Below, piece after piece: positions 47,161 through 55,634 of a DNA stretch of 57,691 nt. This DNA is from Luteimonas kalidii (GTDB lineage: Bacteria; Pseudomonadota; Gammaproteobacteria; Xanthomonadales; Xanthomonadaceae), in contig NZ_JARXRO010000020.1 in NCBI RefSeq assembly GCF_029887935.1, positions 591,262 through 648,952 on the forward strand. The letters run 5' to 3'. A program made the position numbers and the translations under genes. The notes below the pieces were generated by a model, which saw only the letters and a list, made by a program, of their open reading frames with translations, did no database searches and had not been told where the DNA came from. The stretch's first letter is position 1. Each line of letters opens with the position of its first letter.

Positions 47161-47865
47161 ATGCGCATGGTCAGAAAAGCCCCGCCCGCCGCCCTGGGTT
47201 CCGCGCCCGTTCCGTCTTCGCCTGCGGCCCCGCCGCGGGGGCGCGGCCGGCCGCGGGGCGACGCGCCGGACCTGCGCGCCTCGCTGCTCGATGCGGCCCT
47301 GGCCAGCTACGTGCGCCACGGCATCGCCGGCGCCACGCTGCGTCATATCGCCGCCGAGGGAGGCGTCACCCCGGCGCTGCTGCACTACTACTTCACCGAT
47401 GCCGCAGGCCTGCGCGAAGCGGTGATCGCCGAGCGCCTGATGCCGGTGTTCACCGACATCCGCGACACCCTGCTGGGCATGCCCGATGCGTCGCTGCGGG
47501 AGGTGCTGACCGCGTTCGTCGACGGCATCTGCGCGACCATCGCCCGGCATCCCTGGCTGCCGCCGCTGTGGATCCGCGAGGTGGTGAGCGAGGGCGGCAG
47601 CCTGCGCGACCTGCTGGTGACGCGGCTGGCACCGCAGATCGCCACCGTGCTCGCGGACCGGTTCGCGCAGGAACAGGCGGCCGGTCGGCTCAATCCCGCG
47701 CTCGACCCGCGCCTGCTGATGGTCTCGCTGGTCGGGCTGACGCTGTTTCCCGCCGCCGGCACCCCGATCTGGCGCCAGATCTTCGCCAGCGACGAACTCG
47801 GTATCGAGGACATCCGCCGCCATGCGCTCGCGCTGATCGAGCGCGGGCTGGAGCTGCCCGCATGA
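47161..47865 (+). CDS. TetR family repressor of the adjoining export operon
   Basis: A 234-residue TetR-type repressor. A Pro/Arg-rich lead (about 1-35) precedes the helix-turn-helix (about 40-85; ATLRHIAAEGGVTPALLHYYF) and a helical ligand-binding domain, including IARHPWLPPLWIREVVSEGG, which resembles CecR/YbiH-type regulators. It heads an operon for a HlyD-like adaptor, an ABC ATPase and a permease, and its stop overlaps the adaptor start. The palindrome at 47137-47160 is its probable operator. There is no ribosome site before either ATG (47161 or 47167); the promoter geometry would place transcription start at about 47167, so the message may be leaderless from the second ATG. Confidence 0.9.
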   Translation: MRMVRKAPPAALGSAPVPSSPAAPPRGRGRPRGDAPDLRASLLDAALASYVRHGIAGATLRHIAAEGGVTPALLHYYFTDAAGLREAVIAERLMPVFTDIRDTLLGMPDASLREVLTAFVDGICATIARHPWLPPLWIREVVSEGGSLRDLLVTRLAPQIATVLADRFAQEQAAGRLNPALDPRLLMVSLVGLTLFPAAGTPIWRQIFASDELGIEDIRRHALALIERGLELPA

Positions 47866-48836
47866 AACAGCCGCATTCCCGCACCCGCCCGCCGCTCGCG
47901 CTCCTGGTCGTCGCGCTGCTGGCCCTGGCTGCCTGCCGCGACGACGCCCCGCAGGCGCTGGGGACCCTGGAGTACGACCGCATCACCCTGCCGGCGCCCG
48001 CCGCCGAGCGCATCGCCGACATCGCCGTGCGCGAGGGCGAGCGGGTCGAGGCCGGTGCGCGCATCCTCACCCTGGAACGGGTGCGCGGCGACGCGCAGCT
48101 CGCCGTCGCGCGCGCCGACGTCGCCCGCCAGCGCGAGGCGCTGGAGGAGCTGCGCAACGGCGCTCGCGCCGAGGACATCGACCAGGCGCGGGCCAACCTC
48201 GCCGCCGCCCGGGCACAGGCCCGCGATGCACGCGCGTATCTCGCGCGCCTGCAGCCGCTGGGCGCGCGCCAGCTGGTGGCGGCGTCCGAACTCGATCGCG
48301 CCCGCGCCGCCGCCGGCAGCGCCGACGCGCAGGTCGCCGCGGCGCGCGCGGTGCTGGCGGAACTCGACAACGGCGTGCGCCCCGAGCAGATCGCCCAGGC
48401 GCAGGCCGCGCTCGATGCGGCGCAGGCGCAACTGCAGGCGCAATCGGTGACCACCGGACGGCTCGATCTGGTGGCGCCGCGCGCCGGCCGCGTCGACAGC
48501 CTGCCCTACCGGCTCGGCGACGAGGCGCCGGTGGGCGCCCCGCTGGCCGTGCTGCTGGTCGGCGAGGCGCCGCATGCACGGGTCTACGTGCCCGAACCGC
48601 TGCGCGCAGGCGTCGAGGTCGGCGACCGAGCCACGGTGCTGGTCGGCGCCGCGGGCGAACGCCGCTACGCCGGTCGCGTGCGCATGATCCGCAGCGAGCC
48701 GACGTTCACCCCGTACTACGCGCTCAGCGGCAGGGACGCCGCGCGCCTGAGCTATCTGGCCGAGGTGGAACTGGAAGGCGAGGGCGTGTCGGAACTGCCT
48801 GCCGGGCTGCCGTTGCGGGTGGAGTTCGCGCGGTGA
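47862..48836 (+). CDS. HlyD/YbhG-like periplasmic adaptor lipoprotein
   Basis: A 324-residue membrane-fusion adaptor of an ABC export system. A lipoprotein signal peptide ends at Cys25 (LLALAACRDD), in place of the uncleaved anchor of E. coli YbhG. Then come a lipoyl-like half (VREGERVEAGARILTLE), a long Ala/Arg/Gln-rich coiled-coil hairpin (about 70-195, LEELRNGARAEDIDQARANL and repeats), the second lipoyl half (VAPRAGRVDSLPYRLGDEAPVG) and a beta-barrel end. Its ATG overlaps the tetR stop. It should bridge the inner-membrane permease to an outer-membrane channel encoded elsewhere. Confidence 0.92.
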   Translation: MKQPHSRTRPPLALLVVALLALAACRDDAPQALGTLEYDRITLPAPAAERIADIAVREGERVEAGARILTLERVRGDAQLAVARADVARQREALEELRNGARAEDIDQARANLAAARAQARDARAYLARLQPLGARQLVAASELDRARAAAGSADAQVAAARAVLAELDNGVRPEQIAQAQAALDAAQAQLQAQSVTTGRLDLVAPRAGRVDSLPYRLGDEAPVGAPLAVLLVGEAPHARVYVPEPLRAGVEVGDRATVLVGAAGERRYAGRVRMIRSEPTFTPYYALSGRDAARLSYLAEVELEGEGVSELPAGLPLRVEFAR

Positions 48837-48912
48837 GGCGCTCCCGCTTCGCCAGTCGGCCGGCATCCGCCCGTGTCGAACCTCGGGATGCGCAATGCGG
48901 GTACGCGCGGTG

Positions 48913-49857
48913 ATGAGCGAAGACGCCGCCATCCGTGCGCGCGGCCTGGTCAAGACCTTCGGCGTCCTGACCGCGGTCGACCACGTCGACCTCACGGTGC
49001 CCCGCGCGCACGTCTACGGCTTCCTGGGGCCGAACGGGTCCGGCAAGTCGACCACCATCCGCATGCTGTGCGGACTGCTCACGCCGAGTGCCGGCGAGAT
49101 CGAGGTGCTGGGCCTGCGGATACCCGAGCAGGCCGATGCGCTGCGCCTGCGCATCGGCTACATGACCCAGAAGTTCTCGCTGTTCGAAGACCTGACCGTG
49201 CGCGAGAACCTCGAATTCCTCGCCGCCGTCTACGGCTTGCCGCGGGCCGCCGCACGCGCGCGCGTGGACGAACTGCTCGCGCACTACCACTTCGCCGACC
49301 GCCCCAGGCAGCTTGCAGGCACCCTGAGCGGTGGCCAGAAACAGCGCTTGGCGCTGGCCGGGGCCGTCATCCACCAGCCCGAACTGCTGTTCCTCGACGA
49401 GCCCACCAGCGCGGTGGACCCGGAGTCGCGCCGCGACTTCTGGGAAAAGCTGTTCGAGCTGGCCGACGCCGGGACCACGCTGCTGGTCTCCACCCATTAC
49501 ATGGATGAGGCCGAGCGCTGCCACCGCATCGCGATCCTCGACCGCGGCGCGCTGGTGGCCGACGGCACGCCGGGCGATCTCGCCGGAGCGCTCGAGGGGC
49601 GCGCGCTGGAAGTGCACGCGCGCCACCCGCGCCGCGCACAGCGCGCGCTCTCCGGACTGGCGGGCGTGCTGAGCGTCGCCCAGATCGGCAACAGCCTGCG
49701 GGTGCTGTCGGCGCCCGGGGGCGCCGGCGCGGACGCGGTGGCCGCCACGCTGCGCGAGGTGGCGCCGGATGCCGAGGTGCGGCCCGTGGACGCCAATCTC
49801 GAGGACGTGTTCGTGGCCGCCACCCGCGGCCGCGTCGACGCGGAGGGCGGCGCATGA
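48913..49857 (+). CDS. ABC exporter ATP-binding protein (YbhF-like, single domain)
   Basis: A 314-residue ABC ATPase of the drug-export type. Walker A GPNGSGKST (39-47), signature LSGGQKQRLAL, Walker B LLFLDEPTSAVDPESRRDFW and the H-loop STHYMDEAERC are complete; the C-terminal quarter is the small beta-rich domain seen in DrrA-type ATPases. E. coli YbhF carries two such units in one chain, while this has one, so it should dimerise. The start at 48913 (MSEDAAIRARGLVKTFG) matches the family; an ATG at 48895 is the alternative. The stop overlaps the permease ATG (ATGA). Confidence 0.93.
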   Translation: MSEDAAIRARGLVKTFGVLTAVDHVDLTVPRAHVYGFLGPNGSGKSTTIRMLCGLLTPSAGEIEVLGLRIPEQADALRLRIGYMTQKFSLFEDLTVRENLEFLAAVYGLPRAAARARVDELLAHYHFADRPRQLAGTLSGGQKQRLALAGAVIHQPELLFLDEPTSAVDPESRRDFWEKLFELADAGTTLLVSTHYMDEAERCHRIAILDRGALVADGTPGDLAGALEGRALEVHARHPRRAQRALSGLAGVLSVAQIGNSLRVLSAPGGAGADAVAATLREVAPDAEVRPVDANLEDVFVAATRGRVDAEGGA

Positions 49858-50948
49858 AGCCGCTGCGACGGCTGTGGGCGGTGGTGACGAAGGAGCTGCG
49901 CCAGATCCGCCGCGACCGCATCAGCCTGGCGATGATCGTCGCGATCCCGGTGATCGACCTGCTGCTGTTCGGGTATGCGATCAACTTCAACCCGCGCGAC
50001 CTCGACGCGGTGGTGGTCGACCAGGCGAACACCGCCGCCTCCCGCGCGGCGGTGATGGACATGCGCGCCACCGGCGTGATCGAGATCACCGGAATCGCGG
50101 CGAGCCCGCAGCAGGCGATGGACCGGTTGCGGCGCGGCGAGATCAGCGTCGGGATCGTGGTGCCGCCGGATTTCGAGCGCCGGCTGGCGGACGGCCGCGC
50201 GGCGATCCAGGTGATGGTCGACGGCACCGATACGGTGGTCCAGGCCGCCGCCACCCAGCTGGCGCAATTGCCGCTGTCGTCCGGTGGTGGGCAGGCGGCG
50301 CGCACACCGCCGCGGATCGAGGTGGTGAGCTTCTACAACCCCGAGCGCCGCTCGGCGGTGAGCATCGTGCCGGGCCTGATCGGGATCATCCTGACCATGA
50401 CGATGACCATGTTCACCGCGATGGCGGTGGTGCGCGAGCGCGAGCGCGGCAACATGGAGCTGCTGATCGCCACGCCGCTCAGCCGCGCCGAGCTGATGAT
50501 CGGCAAGGTGCTGCCCTACGCGGTGATCGGCCTGGTGCAGACCACGCTGATCCTGGCCCTGGGCATCTGGATGTTCGACGTGCCGCTGCGCGGCCGCCTG
50601 CTCGACGTGTACGTGGCCGCGCTGCTGCTGATCCTGGCCAACCTCGCCATGGGGCTGCTGATCTCGACCCGGGCACGCACGCAGTTCCAGGCGATCCAGA
50701 TCACGATGTTCGTGTTCCTGCCCTCGATCCTGATCTCCGGTTTCATGTTCCCCTTCGCCGGCATGCCCGAGGTGGTGCAGTGGGGCGCGGAGGTGCTGCC
50801 GATGACGCACTTCCTGCGCCTGGTGCGGGGCGTGATGCTGCGCGGCGCCGGACTGGCGGAGCTGTGGCCGGGCGTGGCGGCGCTGCTGGTGTTCACCTCG
50901 GTGACGATGGGCGCGGCGATCCTGCGCTTCCGCAAGCGCCTGGACTGA
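49854..50948 (+). CDS. ABC-2 type permease (YbhS/YbhR-like)
   Basis: A 364-residue ABC-2 permease: one N-terminal transmembrane helix (ISLAMIVAIPVIDLLLFGYA), a large extracytoplasmic domain (about 45-165, with ITGIAASPQQAMDRLRRGEISVGIVVPPDF) and five C-terminal helices containing RERERGNMELLIATPLSRAELMIGK, the family hallmark. E. coli has two consecutive permeases (YbhS and YbhR); only one is present here, so it probably forms a homodimer. Exported substrate unknown; CecR-regulated relatives respond to antibiotics. Confidence 0.92.
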   Translation: MKPLRRLWAVVTKELRQIRRDRISLAMIVAIPVIDLLLFGYAINFNPRDLDAVVVDQANTAASRAAVMDMRATGVIEITGIAASPQQAMDRLRRGEISVGIVVPPDFERRLADGRAAIQVMVDGTDTVVQAAATQLAQLPLSSGGGQAARTPPRIEVVSFYNPERRSAVSIVPGLIGIILTMTMTMFTAMAVVRERERGNMELLIATPLSRAELMIGKVLPYAVIGLVQTTLILALGIWMFDVPLRGRLLDVYVAALLLILANLAMGLLISTRARTQFQAIQITMFVFLPSILISGFMFPFAGMPEVVQWGAEVLPMTHFLRLVRGVMLRGAGLAELWPGVAALLVFTSVTMGAAILRFRKRLD

Positions 50949-51067
50949 AGGTGCCAGCGCCCGCCACTGGGGACGTCCCCAGCTGTGGACGCGGCCGCGG
51001 CCCATTACCCTGACCCCCGAAGCCGGCGGCCACCCCCGCAACGCCGGCACGTGCACAGGATCCGGAT

Positions 51068-51934
51068 ATGCCGCTGTTCCCTTCCCGCGTCCGCGCGTGG
51101 CACGCATGTGCGCGCCGTCGCCCCGCCTCTCCGGCGCGCGCGTTGCTGTGCGCCGGCGTGGCCGCACTCGCCGCGTGCACGGGCGCCGGACCCGCTTCGG
51201 GCGTCGATCCCGACACGCGCGACGACGCGTCGGCCGAAGCGCTGAGCAGCGGCTCCACGAACGTGGCCGGGCGGCCCATGCCGGGCCTGGTCGATCCCCG
51301 GCCGCTGCAGGGGGCCGGGCCGGTCGCGTTCGATGCTGCGGGCCGGCAGCTGGCCTGGGGGTCGAATGGCGAAGTCCGCCTGCTCGCGCCGGGTCACGAG
51401 GGCGGCGAGCGGCGCATGGACGTCGGCGGCGCGGTCGGCGACCTTGCCTTCGCGCCCGGCGGCGCGCTGTGGCTCGTGGTCGACGGGGTGCCGCAGTTGT
51501 GGCGCGACGGCGCGATGGTCTGTGCCGCCGAGGACACCGAGGCCGACCGCGTGCTCGCGGTGGATGCGCAGGGCGCGGTCGTCGCCCGCTACGCCCACGG
51601 CGACGGCGTCGGCATGCTGCGGCACCAGGCGTGGCTGGACGGCACCTGTGCCCGTGGCGAGATGCGGATCGATCCGCTGCCGGCCGGCGTCGAAGACTCC
51701 GACGCGGACCCGGGCGCGGCGTTCGGACGCGAGACGCTGCGCCGCGTCCACGCCCCGGCCGAGGCGCTGGCGGCGCAGCTGGAGCAGGTGCAACTGCCGG
51801 CGGGCGCCGGCATCCGGCAGGCGGTGGCGGTCTCCGCCGACGGCGGCTGGTGGGTGCTGGAGGGCGCGCAGGGGCGGACGCTGTGGCGGCGCGAGCCGGA
51901 CCGGGCCCAGGTCCCCGGCACGCCATCGCGCTGA
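51068..51934 (+). CDS. Hypothetical lipoprotein with repeat-like beta segments
   Basis: A 288-residue protein with a long basic N terminus followed by a hydrophobic segment and lipobox ending at Cys37 (VAALAACTGA). The mature part has propeller-like beta motifs (VAFDAAGRQLAWGSNGEVRLL, LAFAPGGALWLVVDGVPQLW, VAVSADGGWWVLEG), as if it were part of a WD/Kelch-type blade set, but it is too short for a whole propeller. It has an AGGA ribosome site. Placed after the export operon with a 119-base gap and convergent with miaB. No family recognised. Confidence 0.72.
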   Translation: MPLFPSRVRAWHACARRRPASPARALLCAGVAALAACTGAGPASGVDPDTRDDASAEALSSGSTNVAGRPMPGLVDPRPLQGAGPVAFDAAGRQLAWGSNGEVRLLAPGHEGGERRMDVGGAVGDLAFAPGGALWLVVDGVPQLWRDGAMVCAAEDTEADRVLAVDAQGAVVARYAHGDGVGMLRHQAWLDGTCARGEMRIDPLPAGVEDSDADPGAAFGRETLRRVHAPAEALAAQLEQVQLPAGAGIRQAVAVSADGGWWVLEGAQGRTLWRREPDRAQVPGTPSR

Positions 51935-51949
51935 TTCCGCGCGCAGGGG

Positions 51950-53380
51950 TCAGGCGTCGGCCTCGGCCGTGAACACGCGGCCGCGCAGCGAATTGCTCAT
52001 CGCCGCGGTGACCTGCACGTCGACGAAGCGGCCGATGAGGGCGGCCGGCGCCGGGAAGTTCACCGAGCGCATGTTCTCGGTCTTGCCGGTGAGCTCGGCC
52101 GGGTCCTTGCGCGAGGGCCCTTCCACCAGCACCCGCTGCACGCTGCCCACCATCGCCTGCGAAATGCGCGCGGCGTTGGCGTTGATCGTCGCCTGCAGGC
52201 GCGACAGGCGGGCGTGCTTGGCGTCGCCGGAGACATCGTCGGGCAGGTCGGCGGCCGGCGTGCCGGGGCGGCGCGAGTAGATGAAGGAGAAGCTCTGGTC
52301 GAAGCCGACCTCCTCGATCAAGGTCATCGTCTTCTCGAAGTCCGCGTCCGTCTCGCCCGGGAAGCCGACGATGAAGTCGGAACTGATCGAGATGTCCGGC
52401 CGCACCGCGCGCAGCTTGCGGATCTTCTGCTTGAACTCCAGCGCCGTGTAGCCGCGCTTCATCGCCGACAGGATGCGGTCGCTGCCCGACTGCACCGGCA
52501 GGTGCAGGTAGCTGGCCAGCTGCGGCACGTCGCGGTAGGCCTCGACCAGCGAGTCGGAGAATTCCAGCGGGTGCGAGGTGGTGAAGCGGATGCGGTCGAT
52601 GCCGTCGATCTGCGCGATGGTGCGGATCAGCAGGCCCAGGTCGGCCAGTTCTCCGGAGCCTTCCATCGCGCCGCGATAGGCGTTGACGTTCTGCCCGAGC
52701 AGGTTGACTTCGCGCACGCCCTGCGCGGCCAGCTGCACGATCTCCACCAGCACGTCCTCGAACGGGCGGCTGATCTCGGTGCCGCGCGTATAGGGCACCA
52801 CGCAGAAGCTGCAGTACTTGCTGCAACCTTCCATGATCGAGACGAACGCGCTCGGGCCTTCGGCGCGGGGCTCCGGCAGGCGGTCGAACTTCTCGATCTC
52901 CGGGAAGCTGATGTCGACCTGCGGGCGCTTGAGTTCGCGGCGGGCGCGGATCAGTTCCGGCAGGCGGTGCAGGGTCTGCGGGCCGAACACCAGGTCCACG
53001 TACGGCGCGCGCTTCACGATCGCCTCGCCTTCCTGCGAGGCCACGCATCCGCCGACGCCGATGATCACGTCGCGGCCGCCGGCCTTCAGCGCCTTCCAGC
53101 GGCCGAGCTGGCTGAACACCTTCTCCTGCGCCTTCTCGCGGATCGAACAGGTGTTGACCAGCACCACGTCGGCTTCCTCGACGTTGCTGGTCAGCTCGAG
53201 CCCGTCGCTGACGGCCAGTACGTCGGCCATGCGCGCCGAGTCGTACTCGTTCATCTGGCATCCGTGGGTCTGGATGAAGAGCTTGCCGCGTGGCGGCCGG
53301 GCAGTCCCCACCGACGGCCCCGCCGCCGGGCGGGATCCGTCCTCCGGTGGGGCGTCGGCAAGGATCGGCAGTTCGGTCAT
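51950..53380 (-). CDS. miaB: tRNA-2-methylthio-N6-dimethylallyladenosine synthase MiaB
   Basis: A 476-residue radical-SAM methylthiotransferase that modifies A37 of tRNAs reading UNN codons. Cys41, Cys78 and Cys112 hold the auxiliary [4Fe-4S] cluster, and Cys186-x3-Cys190-x2-Cys193 (CSKYCSFC) holds the SAM cluster; a TRAM domain closes the chain (about 405-470). The ATG at 53380 ([11 protein letters not shown]) is used although the frame stays open upstream with non-homologous residues. As an iron-sulfur enzyme it depends on the SUF machinery. It is normally followed by phoH; here the TetR/ABC operon intervenes. Confidence 0.96.
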   Translation of the reverse strand: MTELPILADAPPEDGSRPAAGPSVGTARPPRGKLFIQTHGCQMNEYDSARMADVLAVSDGLELTSNVEEADVVLVNTCSIREKAQEKVFSQLGRWKALKAGGRDVIIGVGGCVASQEGEAIVKRAPYVDLVFGPQTLHRLPELIRARRELKRPQVDISFPEIEKFDRLPEPRAEGPSAFVSIMEGCSKYCSFCVVPYTRGTEISRPFEDVLVEIVQLAAQGVREVNLLGQNVNAYRGAMEGSGELADLGLLIRTIAQIDGIDRIRFTTSHPLEFSDSLVEAYRDVPQLASYLHLPVQSGSDRILSAMKRGYTALEFKQKIRKLRAVRPDISISSDFIVGFPGETDADFEKTMTLIEEVGFDQSFSFIYSRRPGTPAADLPDDVSGDAKHARLSRLQATINANAARISQAMVGSVQRVLVEGPSRKDPAELTGKTENMRSVNFPAPAALIGRFVDVQVTAAMSNSLRGRVFTAEADA

Positions 53381-53624
53381 GGCGATCTCCGGGGAGCGCG
53401 GCGGCGAAGAAGCGGGTCTTCCGGGCCGGATGGCGTGGCGGCGGCGGGTCGCGCAGGCAGGGCCGGTTGGGCAACGGCCTGCGCGACGGATGACGGTCCC
53501 GGCGGCCTGGCCGCCGCTTTCCGGATGCCGCGCCTGGACGGGGGACGACAGTGTAAGGGTCGCGCGGATGGCCGGCGACCGGGCGTCCGCTTCCGGAACC
53601 GTGCGCCGTTTAACAATCAAGCAC

Positions 53625-53653
53625 TTGGCAGGCGGACCGGAAGCGTGGACACT
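53625..53653 (+). promoter_or_regulatory. Promoter for a leaderless lytic transglycosylase transcript
   Basis: TTGGCA (53625-53630), 17 bases, then GACACT (53648-53653). Transcription would start about 7 bases later, on the A of the ATG at 53660. The sequence between -10 and ATG, GCGCAC, is almost the same as at the HutD/Ves gene (TCGCAC). Confidence 0.5.
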
Positions 53654-53659
53654 GCGCAC

Positions 53660-54628
53660 ATGAAAGGGGGGCGGGGGCTCATCGCAGTCTTGGGGCTGGC
53701 GCTACTGGCGCTGGCCGCGCCCGCGTGGGCCGGCACCATCTACCGCTGCGACGGCGCGGACGGCTCGCGCAGCTACGTCAGCAAGCGGGTCAAGGGCGCC
53801 ACCTGCGTGGCGGTGAGCAACTACAGCAGTGCCGCGGCACGCCGCTCGCCGAAGCCCGCATCGTGGGTGCCCGCTGCCGGCAACGCGTCGCCCGCCAATG
53901 CGGTGGCCGGATCGCCGGCCTCGATCCACAGCAACGCCCCGGCGACCTTCATGGGCGGTTCGACCTCGGCCTCGACCGCGGGCACCGCTCCGGCCGCGGC
54001 GCCGGTGGCGGTGGCGGTGGCGTCCACCACGCCGGCAGCCTCCACCCGGCGGCTGCAGCAGGGCCAGGTCTATTCCTACGTCAAGGACGGCGTGCGCCAC
54101 TACACCAGCCAGCGCCCAAAGGGTGCGGACGTGGCGGCGGTGCGCACCATCCGCTACAGCTTCTTCGAGACCTGCTACGCCTGCGCCCCGCTGCCGGGCG
54201 TCAACTTCGGCAACGTGCGCCTCAACACCGCCGCCTACGCGGCCGAGGTGAAGGCCGCGGCCGCCGAGTTCGGGGTGGAGGAGGCCGTCGTGCGCGCGAT
54301 CATGCACGCCGAGTCGGCGTTCAATCCCAACGCGCTCTCGCGCGCCGGTGCCCAGGGCCTGATGCAGCTGATGCCGGCCACCGCGCAACGCTTTGGCGTG
54401 GTCAACGCCTACGATCCGTCGCAGAACATCCGTGGCGGCGTGAAGTACCTGTCGTGGCTGCTCAAGCGTTTCAACGGCGATCTGACCCTGGCGGCCGCGG
54501 GCTACAACGCGGGCGAAGGCGCGGTCGACCGGCACAAGGGCGTGCCGCCCTACAGCGAGACCCAGCGCTACGTGGTCCGCGTCGCCCAGCTGGCCGAGCG
54601 CTACCGCGGCCACCTGGCCGCGAACTGA
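53660..54628 (+). CDS. Lytic transglycosylase with two DUF4124-like segments
   Basis: A 322-residue exported murein lytic transglycosylase. After the signal peptide ([18 protein letters not shown]) come a DUF4124-like segment ([19 protein letters not shown]), an Ala/Ser/Pro/Thr-rich linker (about 55-130), a second DUF4124-like segment ([21 protein letters not shown]) and the SLT domain (about 195-320). The catalytic glutamate is Glu218 in [27 protein letters not shown] and [14 protein letters not shown] are the expected later motifs. It should cut peptidoglycan glycan strands. No ribosome site precedes the ATG, in line with a leaderless start. Confidence 0.92.
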   Translation: MKGGRGLIAVLGLALLALAAPAWAGTIYRCDGADGSRSYVSKRVKGATCVAVSNYSSAAARRSPKPASWVPAAGNASPANAVAGSPASIHSNAPATFMGGSTSASTAGTAPAAAPVAVAVASTTPAASTRRLQQGQVYSYVKDGVRHYTSQRPKGADVAAVRTIRYSFFETCYACAPLPGVNFGNVRLNTAAYAAEVKAAAAEFGVEEAVVRAIMHAESAFNPNALSRAGAQGLMQLMPATAQRFGVVNAYDPSQNIRGGVKYLSWLLKRFNGDLTLAAAGYNAGEGAVDRHKGVPPYSETQRYVVRVAQLAERYRGHLAAN

Positions 54629-54687
54629 GGCTTCCGCCCCGGCGCGGCCGGGATTCGCGCGCGCCATCGGCCCGGCGACCTGCCAGC

Positions 54688-54709
54688 GCCTGCCGGTTCT
54701 CCGGCAGGC
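54688..54709 (+). terminator. Hairpin after the lytic transglycosylase gene
   Basis: Perfect 9-bp stem GCCTGCCGG / CCGGCAGGC with loop TTCT, 59 bases beyond the stop. It lacks a T-run, so it may be a weak terminator or an RNA 3'-end stabiliser. Confidence 0.45.
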
Positions 54710-54878
54710 CTGATGCACTCCTGGATGTCATGCCGTTGCAGCGGCTTCCCCGGGCGCGACGGCGAAGCCGCCTTCGCGCCATCTGCCAGCGCCCCGGGGT
54801 GCGCCCCGGGCCCGCCGCCGCACGTGCGCGCAAGCGGTTGATCCGGGGGCGGAAATCCCGGTCACGACAGGTCAGACG

Positions 54879-54908
54879 TTGTCGCCGGATTCAGCGTTCC
54901 GTTACACT
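54879..54908 (+). promoter_or_regulatory. Sigma-70-like promoter of petABC
   Basis: TTGTCG (54879-54884), 18 bases, then TACACT (54903-54908). The predicted leader of about 83 bases precedes the petA ATG, which has a GCGGAGAG ribosome site. Confidence 0.5.
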
Positions 54909-54997
54909 TCGGCGTTCTTTGCGTCTGCCTCCGGGGACGGGGCGGTGCGCGGCAGCCACATCAGAATCAGCTACCGAAAAGTTTCGCGGAGAGCCGG

Positions 54998-55633
54998 ATG
55001 GCCAACGAAGCGGTAATCGATCCCGCCGACGGCGGGGAACCCGATCACAAGGGCCGTCGCCGGTTCCTGACGGCCACGACTGCGGCCGTCGGCGCGGTGG
55101 GGGCAGGCTTCGCGGCCGTCCCGTTCATCAAGTCCTGGAATCCGAGCGCGCGCGCCCAGCTGGCCGGTGCGCCGGTCACGGTGGACATCAGCGCCCTGCA
55201 GGAAGGCCAGCGCCTGATCGTGGAGTGGCGCGGCCAGCCGATCTGGATCGTGAAGCGGTCCAAGGCGATCATCGAGGCGCTGCCGACGCTCGACGACCAG
55301 CTGCGCGACCCGAAGTCGGAGAACCCCGACCAGCAGCCGGGCTACATCGCCGAAGCCAACCCCGAGCTGCGCTCGCTGAAGCCGGATATTTCCGTGCTCG
55401 TCGGCCTGTGCACGCACCTGGGCTGCTCGCCGGAGATGGTCGCCGAGATCCGGCCCGAGCCGTTCGACCCGAACTGGAAGGGCGGCTATTTCTGCCCCTG
55501 CCACAAGTCGAAGTTCGACATGGCCGGCCGTGTCTACCAGGGCGTGCCGGCCCCGACCAACCTGCTGGTGCCGCCGCACCATTTCACCGACGACAGCACC
55601 ATCGTCGTCGGCGTCGACCCGGGAGCGGCGTGA
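54998..55633 (+). CDS. petA: Ubiquinol-cytochrome c reductase Rieske iron-sulfur subunit
   Basis: A 211-residue Rieske subunit of the cytochrome bc1 complex. The N terminus is a twin-arginine-type uncleaved anchor (GRRRFLTATTAAVGAVGAGFAAVPF). The [2Fe-2S] ligands are Cys138 and His140 (CTHLGC) and Cys166 and His169 (CPCH), with Cys143 and Cys168 forming the disulfide; a SKFD block follows. It accepts electrons from ubiquinol and passes them to cytochrome c1. petB starts two bases after its stop. A cluster protein and so a client of iron-sulfur assembly. Confidence 0.98.
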   Translation: MANEAVIDPADGGEPDHKGRRRFLTATTAAVGAVGAGFAAVPFIKSWNPSARAQLAGAPVTVDISALQEGQRLIVEWRGQPIWIVKRSKAIIEALPTLDDQLRDPKSENPDQQPGYIAEANPELRSLKPDISVLVGLCTHLGCSPEMVAEIRPEPFDPNWKGGYFCPCHKSKFDMAGRVYQGVPAPTNLLVPPHHFTDDSTIVVGVDPGAA

Positions 55634-55634
55634 C

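Larger units (their letters stand above)
54629..54997. other. Intergenic region between lytic transglycosylase and petA
   Basis: A 369-base gap containing a strong hairpin at 54688-54709 (end of the upstream gene) and a sigma-70-like promoter at 54879-54908 for petABC. No coding potential is evident. Confidence 0.65.

Noticed and set aside
49497..53474. A 1325-codon open frame on the minus strand
   Set aside because: Covers miaB in a different frame and is antisense to the lipoprotein and permease genes; the real genes have full catalytic motifs.
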